From Limnohabitans sp. 2KL-17 (GTDB lineage: Bacteria > Pseudomonadota > Gammaproteobacteria > Burkholderiales > Burkholderiaceae_C): a stretch of DNA of 64,000 bases. A program made the translations under genes and the position numbers. The notes beneath the pieces were generated by a model, which was not told the DNA's origin, did not search any database, and saw only the letters and a program-made list of their open reading frames with translations. Location: contig NZ_NESK01000014.1 in assembly GCF_003063415.1 (NCBI RefSeq), positions 1-64,000 of the forward strand, read 5' to 3'. Shown here one piece after another: positions 28,037 to 36,371 of the stretch (within the stretch, counting starts at the first letter, position 1; each line of letters opens with the position of its first letter).

Positions 28037-28642
28037 ATGGACACCCCCGAAGAAAAATATCAGCGCATGGCAATGGCCATGCAGAAGGTTGCGAGTGAAC
28101 TCAAAGGTGAAAGCGAGCGCGGGTGCGTAGTTTTGGCGTTCGCGTGGATGGACGACCAACTGACCAACAACCTCAGAAAGTTCCTTCTACCGTCAGCGCA
28201 ACAATCCGCAAAAGCAGATGAGCTTCTCGGCGTCGGTCGCCCTGTAGGCGACGCCGCCGCCAAGATTGATCTCTGCTTACGTCTCGGGCTTTTGCATCAA
28301 CACACGCACAAGAGCCTCCACATGTTCAGGCGTTTGCGCAACGATTTCGCTCACATGGCCTCCGATATTTCTTTCTCCACGCCGAGCATCCACGATAGGG
28401 TACTAGCCATTTTCGACAACGAAGAGCCCGTAATACGATCCTTGTGGGAGTCGATTGTTCAAGACCCAGAGGTACGGGCTGCCACGGAGCATAACCGCAA
28501 CAAAAGCGGCCCTCACATACTTCGCACCGCCCTTGGCACTCGCAGCCTGTTCGAGCAGACGGCAGCATCACTTGTCGCCGGGCTCATATCAATCGAATAT
28601 GCCCTCACTCCAATCAAACCACCAGGGCGCGTAAATGCCTAA
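28037..28642 (+). CDS. MltR-like protein encoded by an integron cassette
   Basis: A 201-residue soluble protein. The segments VVLAFAWMDDQLTNNLRKFL, GVGRPVGDAAAKIDLCLRLGLL and HMFRRLRNDFAHM resemble the MltR (mannitol operon repressor) family, whose members are all-helical and not classical DNA-binding repressors. The role here is unknown. The start at 28037 is preferred because the cassette core site lies just upstream; longer frames cross it. The stop lies within the RYYYAAC box of the following attC, as is typical of cassette genes. Confidence 0.7.
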   Translation: MDTPEEKYQRMAMAMQKVASELKGESERGCVVLAFAWMDDQLTNNLRKFLLPSAQQSAKADELLGVGRPVGDAAAKIDLCLRLGLLHQHTHKSLHMFRRLRNDFAHMASDISFSTPSIHDRVLAIFDNEEPVIRSLWESIVQDPEVRAATEHNRNKSGPHILRTALGTRSLFEQTAASLVAGLISIEYALTPIKPPGRVNA

Positions 28643-28753
28643 CTGTGCGGTCAAGCGGACGCCAACACTGGCCATGGCTTCGCCATTTTCATGGCCAGCA
28701 TCGGCGCCCTGTGCCCTGTCGGGCTTCGGCGCCGCTTACCTTGGGCGTTGGGC
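28637..28753 (+). other. attC site of integron cassette 1
   Basis: GCCTAAC (28637-28643) and GTTGGGC (28747-28753) fit the RYYYAAC and GTTRRRY cores. Next to them TCAAGCGG and CCGCTTA pair, as the inner boxes do in many attC sites. The 117-base interior holds further hairpins (CTGGCCATG / CATGGCCAG and a GGCGCC pair). The extrahairpin-type imperfect pairing is what integron integrases recognise. Confidence 0.82.
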
Positions 28754-28782
28754 GTCACTTGGAAGCAGCTGAGCGAACAAAC

Positions 28783-29655
28783 ATGATTTGTCTCCCTGAA
28801 TGGCTCACATGGTCAAACGCAGCCAGCTTTTTCAACTCCGCTTTCACCACTTCGCTTATTGGAGCTCTCGCGGGAGCGTATGCAGGTGCTCGGGCTGCGC
28901 AGAAGATCACTGAGCGCGCGAAGGAGCGCGAACAGCTGATTTCTCAAATACGTGCAACGAACGCTGCAACGATGGTCGCCTTTTCGGCTTTCAACGCAGG
29001 AGCCGCCCTGAAAAAGCAGCACGTTCAGCGAATGTATGACGAGTTCGAGAATGCCAAGGCCAAGCTGAATGCATACAAGGCTGAGCGAGCTACCGGACAG
29101 CGTCAGGGAAATGCGGAGTACGTTTTCACGGCTGACATGCGCACCTTCTCCGCACCGCTGGCGCCAATCGAGACACTCAAGGATCTCGCTTTCAACAAAC
29201 TTTCTGCGTATGGCCGACCGCTTGCGCTTGTCTCTGTGCTTGAGCAGTCTTTTATTGGGCTACGAGAAGTCATCTCGAAGCGTGATGCACTCATTCATCG
29301 GTTTGCCAGCGGCCATATCTCCAAGGAGCTAGTTCACAACTACTACTTCGGCCAGAAGTTGCCGAGTGGCGATACAAACCAAGAATTTCCTGATTTGGTT
29401 TTTGCCATTCACAGCTACGTGGACGACATAATTTTCTTCGGCTCACTGCTATGCGGCGACCTAGTGGCTCACGGCAACAGCGTCCATGAGGAATATACCA
29501 AGCGGTTCCGCAAAGGGGCACCGAATGTCAGCACCGTGGATTTCAGTGGGCTTCGAGAGAAGGGAATCATTCCCTCAGACAGTCAATACACCGATTGGCT
29601 AAACGCATTTGTGAAGCAGGATTTCAATTCCAAGAATGCAGGTAGCCAACAGTGA
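28783..29655 (+). CDS. Membrane-anchored protein of unknown function, integron cassette
   Basis: A 290-residue protein not recognised as any family. An N-terminal hydrophobic segment (FTTSLIGALAGAYAGARAAQ, about residues 20-40) should anchor it. It is followed by a charged helical, probably coiled-coil stretch (KITERAKEREQLISQI and on to about 110) and a soluble remainder. The ATG at 28783 lies 30 bases after the attC of the previous cassette, and the stop is one base before the next attC. Codon use looks less GC-biased than in flanking genes, fitting horizontal origin. Confidence 0.7.
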   Translation: MICLPEWLTWSNAASFFNSAFTTSLIGALAGAYAGARAAQKITERAKEREQLISQIRATNAATMVAFSAFNAGAALKKQHVQRMYDEFENAKAKLNAYKAERATGQRQGNAEYVFTADMRTFSAPLAPIETLKDLAFNKLSAYGRPLALVSVLEQSFIGLREVISKRDALIHRFASGHISKELVHNYYFGQKLPSGDTNQEFPDLVFAIHSYVDDIIFFGSLLCGDLVAHGNSVHEEYTKRFRKGAPNVSTVDFSGLREKGIIPSDSQYTDWLNAFVKQDFNSKNAGSQQ

Positions 29656-29656
29656 T

Positions 29657-29725
29657 GCCCAACCCTTCAATCGAGAGGACTTGCCCCGGCAAGCCGGGTC
29701 AAGCCTCTCATCTCAAACGTCAGAC
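29657..29725 (+). other. attC site of integron cassette 2
   Basis: GCCCAAC (29657-29663) fits RYYYAAC exactly. The 3' box GTCAGAC (29719-29725) has one mismatch to GTTRRRY. Between them a strong imperfect palindrome is seen: GAGAGG...CTTG...CCCGG against CCGGG...CAAG...CCTCTC. The 69-base size and the TCAA / TTGA flanking pairs match common environmental attC sites. The altered 3' core may block further recombination. Confidence 0.82.
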
Positions 29726-29750
29726 CTACTTAAACCCACGATTCGCAACC

Positions 29751-30245
29751 ATGAACTACCTCGAAACACTCTTCGCTCAAAAGTCATGGGCCAACCATGA
29801 GCTGTTCAATGCACTGGCAACCATCTCCGAGGATGCGCACGCAGAAGCCATTACAACTGCTATTCGCACGCTGAATCACATCTATGTGGTGGATGAAATT
29901 TTTCGGGCACATCTGTGCGGACAGCAACACCGGTACACGGCAACCAATACCCCGGAAACGCCGGAACTTGGTCAATTGCATTTCTCGGTTGCAGAAACGG
30001 ACGCTTGGTACTTGCAATACGTCAAGCAATCACCGGAAAGCGAGTTCGGTCAGTCCATTCGGTTCCGCTTTACCGATGGCGATGCCGGTGAAATGACAAA
30101 AGAAGAAATGCTCCTCCATGTCATCACGCATGGCGCCTATCACCGGGGCAATTTGGGTCAAATTCTCAAGTCCATTTCTGTGGCACCCCCGCGTGACCTT
30201 CTCACCAAATTTCTTCATGTCACCGAGCCAGAGAGAAGGAGGTAA
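29751..30245 (+). CDS. DinB-family protein, copy B (intact)
   Basis: A 164-residue DinB/YfiT-type four-helix protein. The three metal-ligand positions typical of the fold can be placed at LNHIYVVDEIFRAHL (His near residue 43) and HVITHGAYHRGNLGQIL (two His near 130). Members act as thiol-dependent transferases or hydrolases. The start at 29751 (MNYLETLFAQKSW) matches copy A; the frame is open upstream through the attC but that is not translated sense. It sits five bases before the isochorismatase gene. Confidence 0.9.
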   Translation: MNYLETLFAQKSWANHELFNALATISEDAHAEAITTAIRTLNHIYVVDEIFRAHLCGQQHRYTATNTPETPELGQLHFSVAETDAWYLQYVKQSPESEFGQSIRFRFTDGDAGEMTKEEMLLHVITHGAYHRGNLGQILKSISVAPPRDLLTKFLHVTEPERRR

Positions 30246-30250
30246 GCATC

Positions 30251-30805
30251 ATGCATTCTGCTGTTTTGGTCATCGACGTACAACAAGGCCTGTGCGAAGG
30301 CCCCGATGCCGCGCACGACTGCCCTGGCACGATCGCACGCATCAATGCGGTCACGCAACGGGCACGCGCTGTTGGCATTCCTGTGTTTTTCATCCAACAC
30401 GAATCTAGCGCGGACTATCTGGTGCACGGCAGCCGCGAATGGCAATTGGCGACAGGTTTGCAAGTGCAAGCCAGTGATCGGCGCATTCGCAAGACCACAC
30501 CCGATGCATTTTTGCGAACAGAGTTGCACGGTGCATTACAGACCTTGGGCGTTGAGGACTTGGTGGTTTGCGGCATGCACACAGAATTTTGTGTGGACAC
30601 CACCACGCGCAAGGCACTGGCGTTGGGCTATCCGGTGTTACTGGTGTCCGATGCGCACACCTCGGCAGGCAATTCGGCCATCAGCCCGCAACAGGTGATT
30701 GCGCATCACAACGCAACATTGACCAACATCTCCAGCTTTGGCCCCAGTGTCACGGCGATTGCGCACGATGCTGTTCGATTTTTGACTGATTTGCCAGCGC
30801 CATGA
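30251..30805 (+). CDS. Isochorismatase-family cysteine hydrolase, copy B (intact)
   Basis: A 184-residue cysteine hydrolase. The catalytic Asp lies in VLVIDVQQGLCEG (residue 9), a Lys in RIRKTTPDAF and the nucleophilic Cys in VVCGMHTEFCVDTT (about residue 118). Family members hydrolyse isochorismate, nicotinamide or other small amides; the exact substrate is unknown. The gene is intact, unlike copy A with its codon-17 stop. Confidence 0.92.
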   Translation: MHSAVLVIDVQQGLCEGPDAAHDCPGTIARINAVTQRARAVGIPVFFIQHESSADYLVHGSREWQLATGLQVQASDRRIRKTTPDAFLRTELHGALQTLGVEDLVVCGMHTEFCVDTTTRKALALGYPVLLVSDAHTSAGNSAISPQQVIAHHNATLTNISSFGPSVTAIAHDAVRFLTDLPAP

Positions 30806-30835
30806 AAATCTTGTTTTGATGGATCGCACACCAAC

Positions 30836-31372
30836 ATGCACATATCCCAACTCACCGCCGTACATGCCATGGCTTACAAGGCCTTGATGTTGCATGCCTA
30901 CGAGCATGCTGCCGATTCATTCACCTCGACGCCTCAAGAGCGCGCTTTGGAGCCGGACAGTTGGTGGCAAGGCCGCATCGACGACCCGTCAGGGCTTACA
31001 TGGGCGTGGGGCGCTTTTGCAGAGGTTGAGCTGGTGGGCACGGTGTCCGTCGAGTACGCCGCAAGAACCAAAACACGCCACAAGGGTTTGATCGTGGCCA
31101 TGTTCGTGCATGAAAATTTTCGCGGCCAAGGCCTGGCTCGCAAACTGATGCGTGCAGCTATTGAACATGGCATGGCACGCCAAGGCCTTCGCGTGCTACA
31201 GCTCGTAGTGACACAAGGCAATGCCCCCGCAGAGCATCTCTACCAAAGTCTGGGTTTTGAGTCTTTCGGGGTGGAGCCCATGGCTGTTTGTACGCCTGAC
31301 GGATACCGATCCAAAGTTCACATGTGGTTGGATTTGACGTCAATGGGCGCTCGCATGAGTCAACCTTCTTGA
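30836..31372 (+). CDS. GNAT-family N-acetyltransferase, copy B
   Basis: A 178-residue paralogue of the gene at 23049, with the same acetyl-CoA motif (VHENFRGQGLARKLM) and start context (ATG preceded by CACACCAAC). The first about 110 residues carry around twenty substitutions compared with copy A, and the remainder is identical at base level from 31166 onward. Confidence 0.88.
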   Translation: MHISQLTAVHAMAYKALMLHAYEHAADSFTSTPQERALEPDSWWQGRIDDPSGLTWAWGAFAEVELVGTVSVEYAARTKTRHKGLIVAMFVHENFRGQGLARKLMRAAIEHGMARQGLRVLQLVVTQGNAPAEHLYQSLGFESFGVEPMAVCTPDGYRSKVHMWLDLTSMGARMSQPS

Positions 31373-31956
31373 ACAGATCGCCATGAAGACCAAGAATCCC
31401 ATCTTGTCCACGGCAGTCCGAGAAGCCGCTCGCCGCAGTGTCTTGTGCTGGCTGGCCACGGTGGACGCCGACGGTCAGCCCAATGTCTCACCCAAAGAAG
31501 TCTGGGCCATCGCGGACGAGCAGCATGTGGTGGTGGCTCATATCGCATCGCCTGTGACGGCACGCAACATCCGTCAGCAGCCGCAAGTGTGCCTGAGCTT
31601 TGTCGATGTGTGGGTGCAAAAGGGCTTCAAGCTGATCGGCACAGCCCATGAGGTCTGTGCCGATGACCAGGCCTTTGCAGCATGCGCCTCGCCCCTGTTG
31701 GCCATGGCGGGGCAGCGCTTTGTCATCCGCGTCACTTCCGTGGCCGCCATCTTGGCACCCGGCTATCAGTTTTTCCCGAATGAGACCAGCGAGACTTCGC
31801 AAATCGAAGGGGCCATGCGCACTTATGGTGTGCTGCCCATGGCCTGAGGCCGCAAGCGGACACGTCGCCACTGCACAAGCCGTTACGATAGCCCACACCC
31901 ATTCAGGAAATACAAATGACGACACAAGTTTTTGTGGTGACCCACGCCAAGGACGC
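31166..31956 (+). repeat. 791-base perfectly conserved tract, copy in unit B
   Basis: Partner of 23379-24169. It covers the GNAT 3' end, the spacer, the complete PPOX gene, its spacer and the first codons of the cupin gene. Even non-coding spacers are unchanged, so protein-level selection cannot explain the identity. Confidence 0.88.
31383..31847 (+). CDS. Pyridoxamine 5'-phosphate oxidase-like flavoprotein, copy B
   Basis: A 154-residue PPOX-like split-barrel flavoprotein, identical in sequence to the product at 23596. Two unaltered copies 7.8 kb apart might double dosage, but the identity is better explained by a shared conversion tract. Flavin binding is inferred from the family. Confidence 0.88.
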   Translation: MKTKNPILSTAVREAARRSVLCWLATVDADGQPNVSPKEVWAIADEQHVVVAHIASPVTARNIRQQPQVCLSFVDVWVQKGFKLIGTAHEVCADDQAFAACASPLLAMAGQRFVIRVTSVAAILAPGYQFFPNETSETSQIEGAMRTYGVLPMA

Positions 31957-32314
31957 CCGGTTCGAGAAAGGGCTGCGTTCCTTTTTTGAATACCGTGACC
32001 TGGGCATGAAGGCGGCGACCGGTGGGCGTGTGACGGCCAGCGTGATCCGCGCTGCAGGCAGCCATGAATTTTCCAGTCAGCCTCACCTTCACAAAACGCA
32101 GTTCCAGCTGGTTTATGTACTCAAGGGCTGGATCGAGTTTGAGTATGAAGGCCAGGGCGTTGTTCGGCTGGAGGCCGGTTCGTGCGTGCACCAACCGCCC
32201 GGCATCCGTCACCGTGAGATGGGGCACAGCGACGATCTGGAATTGCTGGAGGTGGTCTTGCCCGCAGATTTCGAGACGGAAACTGTGGCCAGCGTCAACC
32301 CTGAAACGAGGTAA
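31916..32314 (+). CDS. Cupin-domain protein, copy B
   Basis: A 132-residue single-domain cupin, paralogous to 24129. Both metal-binding motifs are kept (HLHKTQFQLVYVLKGW and CVHQPPGIRHREMGHSDD). It differs from copy A mainly in the second half and at the C-terminus (VNPETR versus VNPKEA). The SbmA-like gene follows after five bases and may be co-transcribed. Confidence 0.82.
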   Translation: MTTQVFVVTHAKDARFEKGLRSFFEYRDLGMKAATGGRVTASVIRAAGSHEFSSQPHLHKTQFQLVYVLKGWIEFEYEGQGVVRLEAGSCVHQPPGIRHREMGHSDDLELLEVVLPADFETETVASVNPETR

Positions 32315-32319
32315 GACAG

Positions 32320-33276
32320 GTGTTCCGAAGTTTCTTTCTTTCCCGCGGTTGGGCTTTGTGGGCCTGGGGCGGCTTGCTGGTGCTGGTGGCGCTGGTGTTC
32401 ATCACGGTGCAGCAGACGGTCAAGCTGAACACCTGGTACGGCGAGTTTTACGATTTGCTGCAAAAGCCCGAGCAGCCGGGTGGCTTGGAGAAGTTCTGGG
32501 GCTTCATGCAGCAGTTTGCCTGGATCGCTTTTCCCTACATGTTGCTGCGTAGCCTGGAGACGTATCTTGCCTCGCACTACGCCTTTCGCTGGCGTCAGGC
32601 CATGACCGAGGTTTACCTGCCGCGCTGGCAAGGCACGCTGGAGACGGTCGAGGGCGCTTCGCAGCGCCTTCAGGAAGACTGCATGCGATTTGCGCGCCAG
32701 ACCGAGAACCTGGGCTTGGGCCTGGTGCGTGCGGTGTTGACACTGGTGTCCTTCATTCCTATTTTGTGGCTGTTGTCCAAGGGCATGGCGATCGCCTGGC
32801 TGCAATTTGAGGGCTCGCTGTTTTGGGTGGCGCTGGTCACGGCTGTGGGTGGCACCGTGTTGTCGTGGTACGTGGGCATTCGCCTGCCAGGGCTGGAGTA
32901 CAACAACCAGAAGACCGAGGCGGCGCTGCGCAAGGATCTGGTTTATGCCGAAGACGATCGCAGTCGCATGGATTTGCCCACGGTGCTCAGCCTGTTCGCA
33001 GGCGTGCGCTTGAACAACTTTCGCTTGTTCAACCACTACGCTTACTTTCACCTGTGGAGCAATTTTTACAGCCAGACGATGGTTATTTTTCCGTACTTGC
33101 TGATGGGACCTTCGCTCTTTACAGGCTTGATCACCCTGGGCGTGATCCAGCAAGTGAGCAATGCGTTTGGCAAGGTCAATGAAGCGTTTTCATACCTCAT
33201 CGAGCGCTGGACCGACATCACCGAGTTGCGATCCATTTACAAGCGCCTGACCGAATTTGAAAAGGCCTTGGCCTGA
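32320..33276 (+). CDS. SbmA/BacA-like peptide antibiotic transporter
   Basis: A 318-residue inner-membrane protein of the SbmA/BacA family, which imports peptides such as microcins and proline-rich antimicrobial peptides using the proton gradient. Clear family segments are WYGEFYDLLQKPE, SHYAFRWRQAMTEVYLPRWQ, GASQRLQEDCMRFA, IRLPGLEYNNQKTEAALRK and ERWTDITELRSIYKRL. It lacks the roughly 90-residue N-terminal extension of E. coli SbmA but otherwise looks complete. No ATP-binding domain is fused. The start is GTG at 32320. The truncated copy is at 24532. Confidence 0.88.
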   Translation: MFRSFFLSRGWALWAWGGLLVLVALVFITVQQTVKLNTWYGEFYDLLQKPEQPGGLEKFWGFMQQFAWIAFPYMLLRSLETYLASHYAFRWRQAMTEVYLPRWQGTLETVEGASQRLQEDCMRFARQTENLGLGLVRAVLTLVSFIPILWLLSKGMAIAWLQFEGSLFWVALVTAVGGTVLSWYVGIRLPGLEYNNQKTEAALRKDLVYAEDDRSRMDLPTVLSLFAGVRLNNFRLFNHYAYFHLWSNFYSQTMVIFPYLLMGPSLFTGLITLGVIQQVSNAFGKVNEAFSYLIERWTDITELRSIYKRLTEFEKALA

Positions 33277-33287
33277 TCCAGCCAAGG
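33266..33287. terminator. Possible bidirectional terminator hairpin
   Basis: CCTTGGC and GCCAAGG form a perfect seven-base stem with an eight-base loop across the stop codon of the SbmA-like gene, in the 26-base gap to the convergent SulP gene. No T-run follows on either strand, so efficiency is uncertain. Confidence 0.4.
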
Positions 33288-33302
33288 ATTCGCGACGACC
33301 AT

Positions 33303-34988
33303 TCAGATGGCCGCTGCCGCAATGTCTGCGGGCAAGGGGTCCAGCGAATTGAGCGCTTGCAGGGCTTCGGCGTCCGTGCGGTAGAGCTTGAGACAAGGGC
33401 CATCGTGCAGTTCACCCGCACGGCGCAGCGCCTTCTCGATGGGCAGTTTGATGCCACTGATGTGCAGGCAGATCCCACGGCTGGCCAGTTGGCGGTGCAA
33501 TTGGCCAAAAGTCTCCACGCCGGTGACATCGACCCGGTTGATCGGTTGCGCAAACAAGCAGACATGGCGCACATCGGGGTGCTGCATGAGGTGGTCTGTG
33601 ATGGCCCGTTCAAAGTCGCTGGCAGCGGCAAAGTCCAGCTCGGCGTCCATGCGCAAGGCGTAAAGGTGCTGGGCCAGCGGCGGCAGTTTCCACAAGTGAC
33701 GATCGCGCAGGCTGCCATCGGGGTGCAGCCCCACTTCGATGATGCGGGGGTGCAATCGGGTGTGTAAAAAGTGGCTCAGGCCCACCAGTACCCCGGTCAT
33801 CACGCCCCAGTAAATGCGCGGTGCCGTGGCCAGGGTGATCGCAAAGGACACCCCCGCTGTGACGGTTTCCACGCGGTCAATTCGCCAGAGTTTCAAAAAT
33901 TGCCTGGGCTGAAACAAGTTGAGCACGGCCACGATGACGGCCGCCGCCATGACCGAGCGAGGCACATATTGCAGCGCAGGCATGAGGATGAGCAAGGCCA
34001 GCAGCACAAAGCCCACCGAGGCCACCACGGCCCAACCCGAACGCGCACCCGAGTAAAGCATGAGGGCCGAGCGCGAAAACGAGGTGCTGGTCGGGAAACT
34101 GCCTGAAAAAGCAGAGGCCAGTTTGGCCAGCCCTTGGCTGAAAAGTTCGGTGCTGTCGTTCCAGCGCTTGCCATCGCGCTGGCACTCGATGCGGGCGCTG
34201 GAGGCGGTTTCCAGAAAGCTCACCAGGGCGATCACTATGGCAGGCACCCACAGTTGGTTGAGCACATCAAGGCCAGGCCAGACAGGCCAATAAAAATCGG
34301 GCAGGCCTGATGGCAGCAGCCCGACCACGCTGCCATGGTCCTGGTAGTTGGTGGCATAACCTATGACCGAAGCGATGCCCATCACCAGCATGATGCCGGG
34401 CCAACGGGGTTTGAATTTGCGCAGCAACAACAGCACCACCAGACTGGACAGGCCAAACAGGGCAGGCCACCCGGTCAGCCATGAGGACCAAGTCGACAGA
34501 TTCCAGCTCCAGGCTTTGATGCCCAGCAAACCAGGCACTTGCGAGCCCATGATGAGCAAGGAAGCGGCCTGGGTGAAGCCCATCATCACCGGGGCGCTGA
34601 CCAGGTTGATGAGCCAGCCATAGTTGCCCAGACCCAGCATCAACTGCATGACGCCCGACAGCAGCGACAACCACACGGCCAGTGACACCCACTCGGGTGA
34701 GCCGGGTTCGGCCATGCCCGTGAGGGAGGCACCAATCAGCACGCAGGTCAGCGCGGCAGGGCCCACGGACAAGCGGTTGGCGCTGCCAAACAGCACCGCC
34801 AGCAGGGCTGGAATCAGGCAGGTGTAAAGACCGGTGACCAAGGGCATTCCGGCCAGGCCCGCATAAGCCACGGCTTGCGGAATCATGACCAGTGCCACCG
34901 TCAAGCCCGCCAGCACTTCGGTGCGGGCCAGCGGGGCGGTCAGGCGAGGCCACTCACGGGAGGTGAGGAATCGGTTTGTAGAAGCCAT
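33303..34988 (-). CDS. SulP-family anion transporter with STAS domain
   Basis: A 561-residue SulP protein: about twelve transmembrane segments (start of the core: GLTVALVMIPQAVAYAGLAGMPLVTGLY) and a C-terminal STAS domain from about residue 440. The STAS phospho-acceptor loop, usually DSSG, reads VDVTGVETF here, so the usual Ser is missing. The SulP family carries sulfate, bicarbonate or dicarboxylates. The neighbouring sulfatase on the same strand suggests sulfate transport, by context only. Confidence 0.9.
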   Translation of the reverse strand: MASTNRFLTSREWPRLTAPLARTEVLAGLTVALVMIPQAVAYAGLAGMPLVTGLYTCLIPALLAVLFGSANRLSVGPAALTCVLIGASLTGMAEPGSPEWVSLAVWLSLLSGVMQLMLGLGNYGWLINLVSAPVMMGFTQAASLLIMGSQVPGLLGIKAWSWNLSTWSSWLTGWPALFGLSSLVVLLLLRKFKPRWPGIMLVMGIASVIGYATNYQDHGSVVGLLPSGLPDFYWPVWPGLDVLNQLWVPAIVIALVSFLETASSARIECQRDGKRWNDSTELFSQGLAKLASAFSGSFPTSTSFSRSALMLYSGARSGWAVVASVGFVLLALLILMPALQYVPRSVMAAAVIVAVLNLFQPRQFLKLWRIDRVETVTAGVSFAITLATAPRIYWGVMTGVLVGLSHFLHTRLHPRIIEVGLHPDGSLRDRHLWKLPPLAQHLYALRMDAELDFAAASDFERAITDHLMQHPDVRHVCLFAQPINRVDVTGVETFGQLHRQLASRGICLHISGIKLPIEKALRRAGELHDGPCLKLYRTDAEALQALNSLDPLPADIAAAAI

Positions 34989-35011
34989 GTGCGATCTTAG
35001 CCGCCATCCTT

Positions 35012-36352
35012 TTAGCGCTGGGGCATGTCACGGACCGAGTAGCCCAGGCTGACGGTGGCGTCTTCAGGAATGGCGGGCACCGTGGCGTCCCAGGCTTCCC
35101 AGGCTGCGCGCAGACTTTGCAGCTTTTCGGGTTGGTGCTTGGCCAGGTTGGCGCGCTCGCGCTCGTCGGTCGGGATGTTGAACAGGTAGTCGTTGCCATC
35201 CACCCGCAGGTATTTGTAGTCGCCCATGCGCAGGGCGCGCTGGCCCCGGTGGTTCATGCGCCAGTAAAGGGGCCGCTCAAATTGATGCAAGGGGTCGCGC
35301 AGCACCGGGGCCAGCGACACGCCGTCAAAAGGAAGCTTGGCATCGGCTTGTGCGCCTGCCAGCTCCAACATGGTGGCGGACCAGTCCATGGTCATGCAGT
35401 GCTGCGTCGATGACCCGCCGGCTGCGATCACTGCGGGCCAATGTGCGATCCATGGCACGCGGATACCGCCTTCGGTCAGGTCCATCTTGCCGCCCACCAG
35501 TGGCCAGTTGTCTGAAAAGCGCTCGCCGCCGTTGTCGCTGGTGAAGACGATCAGGGTGTTGTCGAGTTGACCGGTTTTTTTCAGCGCTTCGACCACCCAG
35601 CCAATGCCTTCGTCCATGTGGTGGATCATGCGGTGGTAGGTGTGGATGTTGCCGCCGTGCAGGTGGAACAGGTTGTCCTTGACCTCTTGCGCCAGCGCGT
35701 GGTCGTCGCGGGTTTCCCAAGGCCAGTGCGGCGCGGTGTAGTGCAAGCTCAAAAAGAAAGGTGTGCCCTGCGCAGCGCCGGGGGCCATGCGTTCGACGAA
35801 ATCGACCGCCTTGTGCGAGATCAGGTCGGTCAGGTAGCCGTCTTCGTGTTTTTCTTCTTCGTTGGTGTAGAGATCGTGTGTGCCGTTGTTGCTGGCGTGC
35901 GTGAAGTAGTCCACGCCGCCCGACATGGGGCCGAAGAATTCTTCGTAACCCGACTTGATGGGGCTGAAGTGGGGTGGGTAGCCCAGGTGCCATTTGCCGA
36001 TCAGCGCCGTGCGGTAGCCGCTGGCTTTGAGCAGTGAGGGCAGCGTGGGGTGCTCGGGCGGCAGGCCAAGTACCTGGCTGCCTTTGCTCTTGCTGTTGAT
36101 GGGTTCGTCAGCGCCTCCGCGCAGGCGGTATTGGTAGCGTGCTGTCATCAGCGCAAAGCGGGTTGGCGAGCAAACCGGCGAGTTGGCGTAACCCTGGGTG
36201 AATTTGAGACCCGCAGCGGCGAGCTGGTCGAGGACGGGCGAGACCTTGCCGAACTTCGCATCGCGGCCGCCGTAACAGCCCAGGTCGGCAAAGCCGAGGT
36301 CGTCGGCCACGATGAAGATGATGTTGGGGCGTTGGGTGGAGGGCGCTGTCAT
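35012..36352 (-). CDS. Cysteine-type sulfatase
   Basis: A 446-residue sulfatase. Metal-binding Asp residues are in IIFIVADDLGFADLGCYGG, and the formylglycine precursor Cys61 lies in the signature CSPTRFALMTARYQYRLRGG. A second metal site is in FTSDNGGERF. It hydrolyses sulfate esters after Cys is converted to formylglycine; no modifying enzyme is in the window. No signal peptide is seen, so it is probably cytoplasmic. Its start is 20 bases after the stop of a Bug receptor gene. Confidence 0.92.
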   Translation of the reverse strand: MTAPSTQRPNIIFIVADDLGFADLGCYGGRDAKFGKVSPVLDQLAAAGLKFTQGYANSPVCSPTRFALMTARYQYRLRGGADEPINSKSKGSQVLGLPPEHPTLPSLLKASGYRTALIGKWHLGYPPHFSPIKSGYEEFFGPMSGGVDYFTHASNNGTHDLYTNEEEKHEDGYLTDLISHKAVDFVERMAPGAAQGTPFFLSLHYTAPHWPWETRDDHALAQEVKDNLFHLHGGNIHTYHRMIHHMDEGIGWVVEALKKTGQLDNTLIVFTSDNGGERFSDNWPLVGGKMDLTEGGIRVPWIAHWPAVIAAGGSSTQHCMTMDWSATMLELAGAQADAKLPFDGVSLAPVLRDPLHQFERPLYWRMNHRGQRALRMGDYKYLRVDGNDYLFNIPTDERERANLAKHQPEKLQSLRAAWEAWDATVPAIPEDATVSLGYSVRDMPQR

Positions 36353-36371
36353 GGATGTTGTTCAGAGGGGG

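Larger units (their letters stand above)
26898..33276. repeat. Unit B of the large tandem duplication
   Basis: The right copy, partner of 18709-25003. Order: BLUF fragment, deleted DUF429, two integron cassettes, DinB, isochorismatase, GNAT, PPOX, cupin, SbmA-like (complete). The true right limit cannot be seen because unit A is cut inside the SbmA-like gene. Confidence 0.9.
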
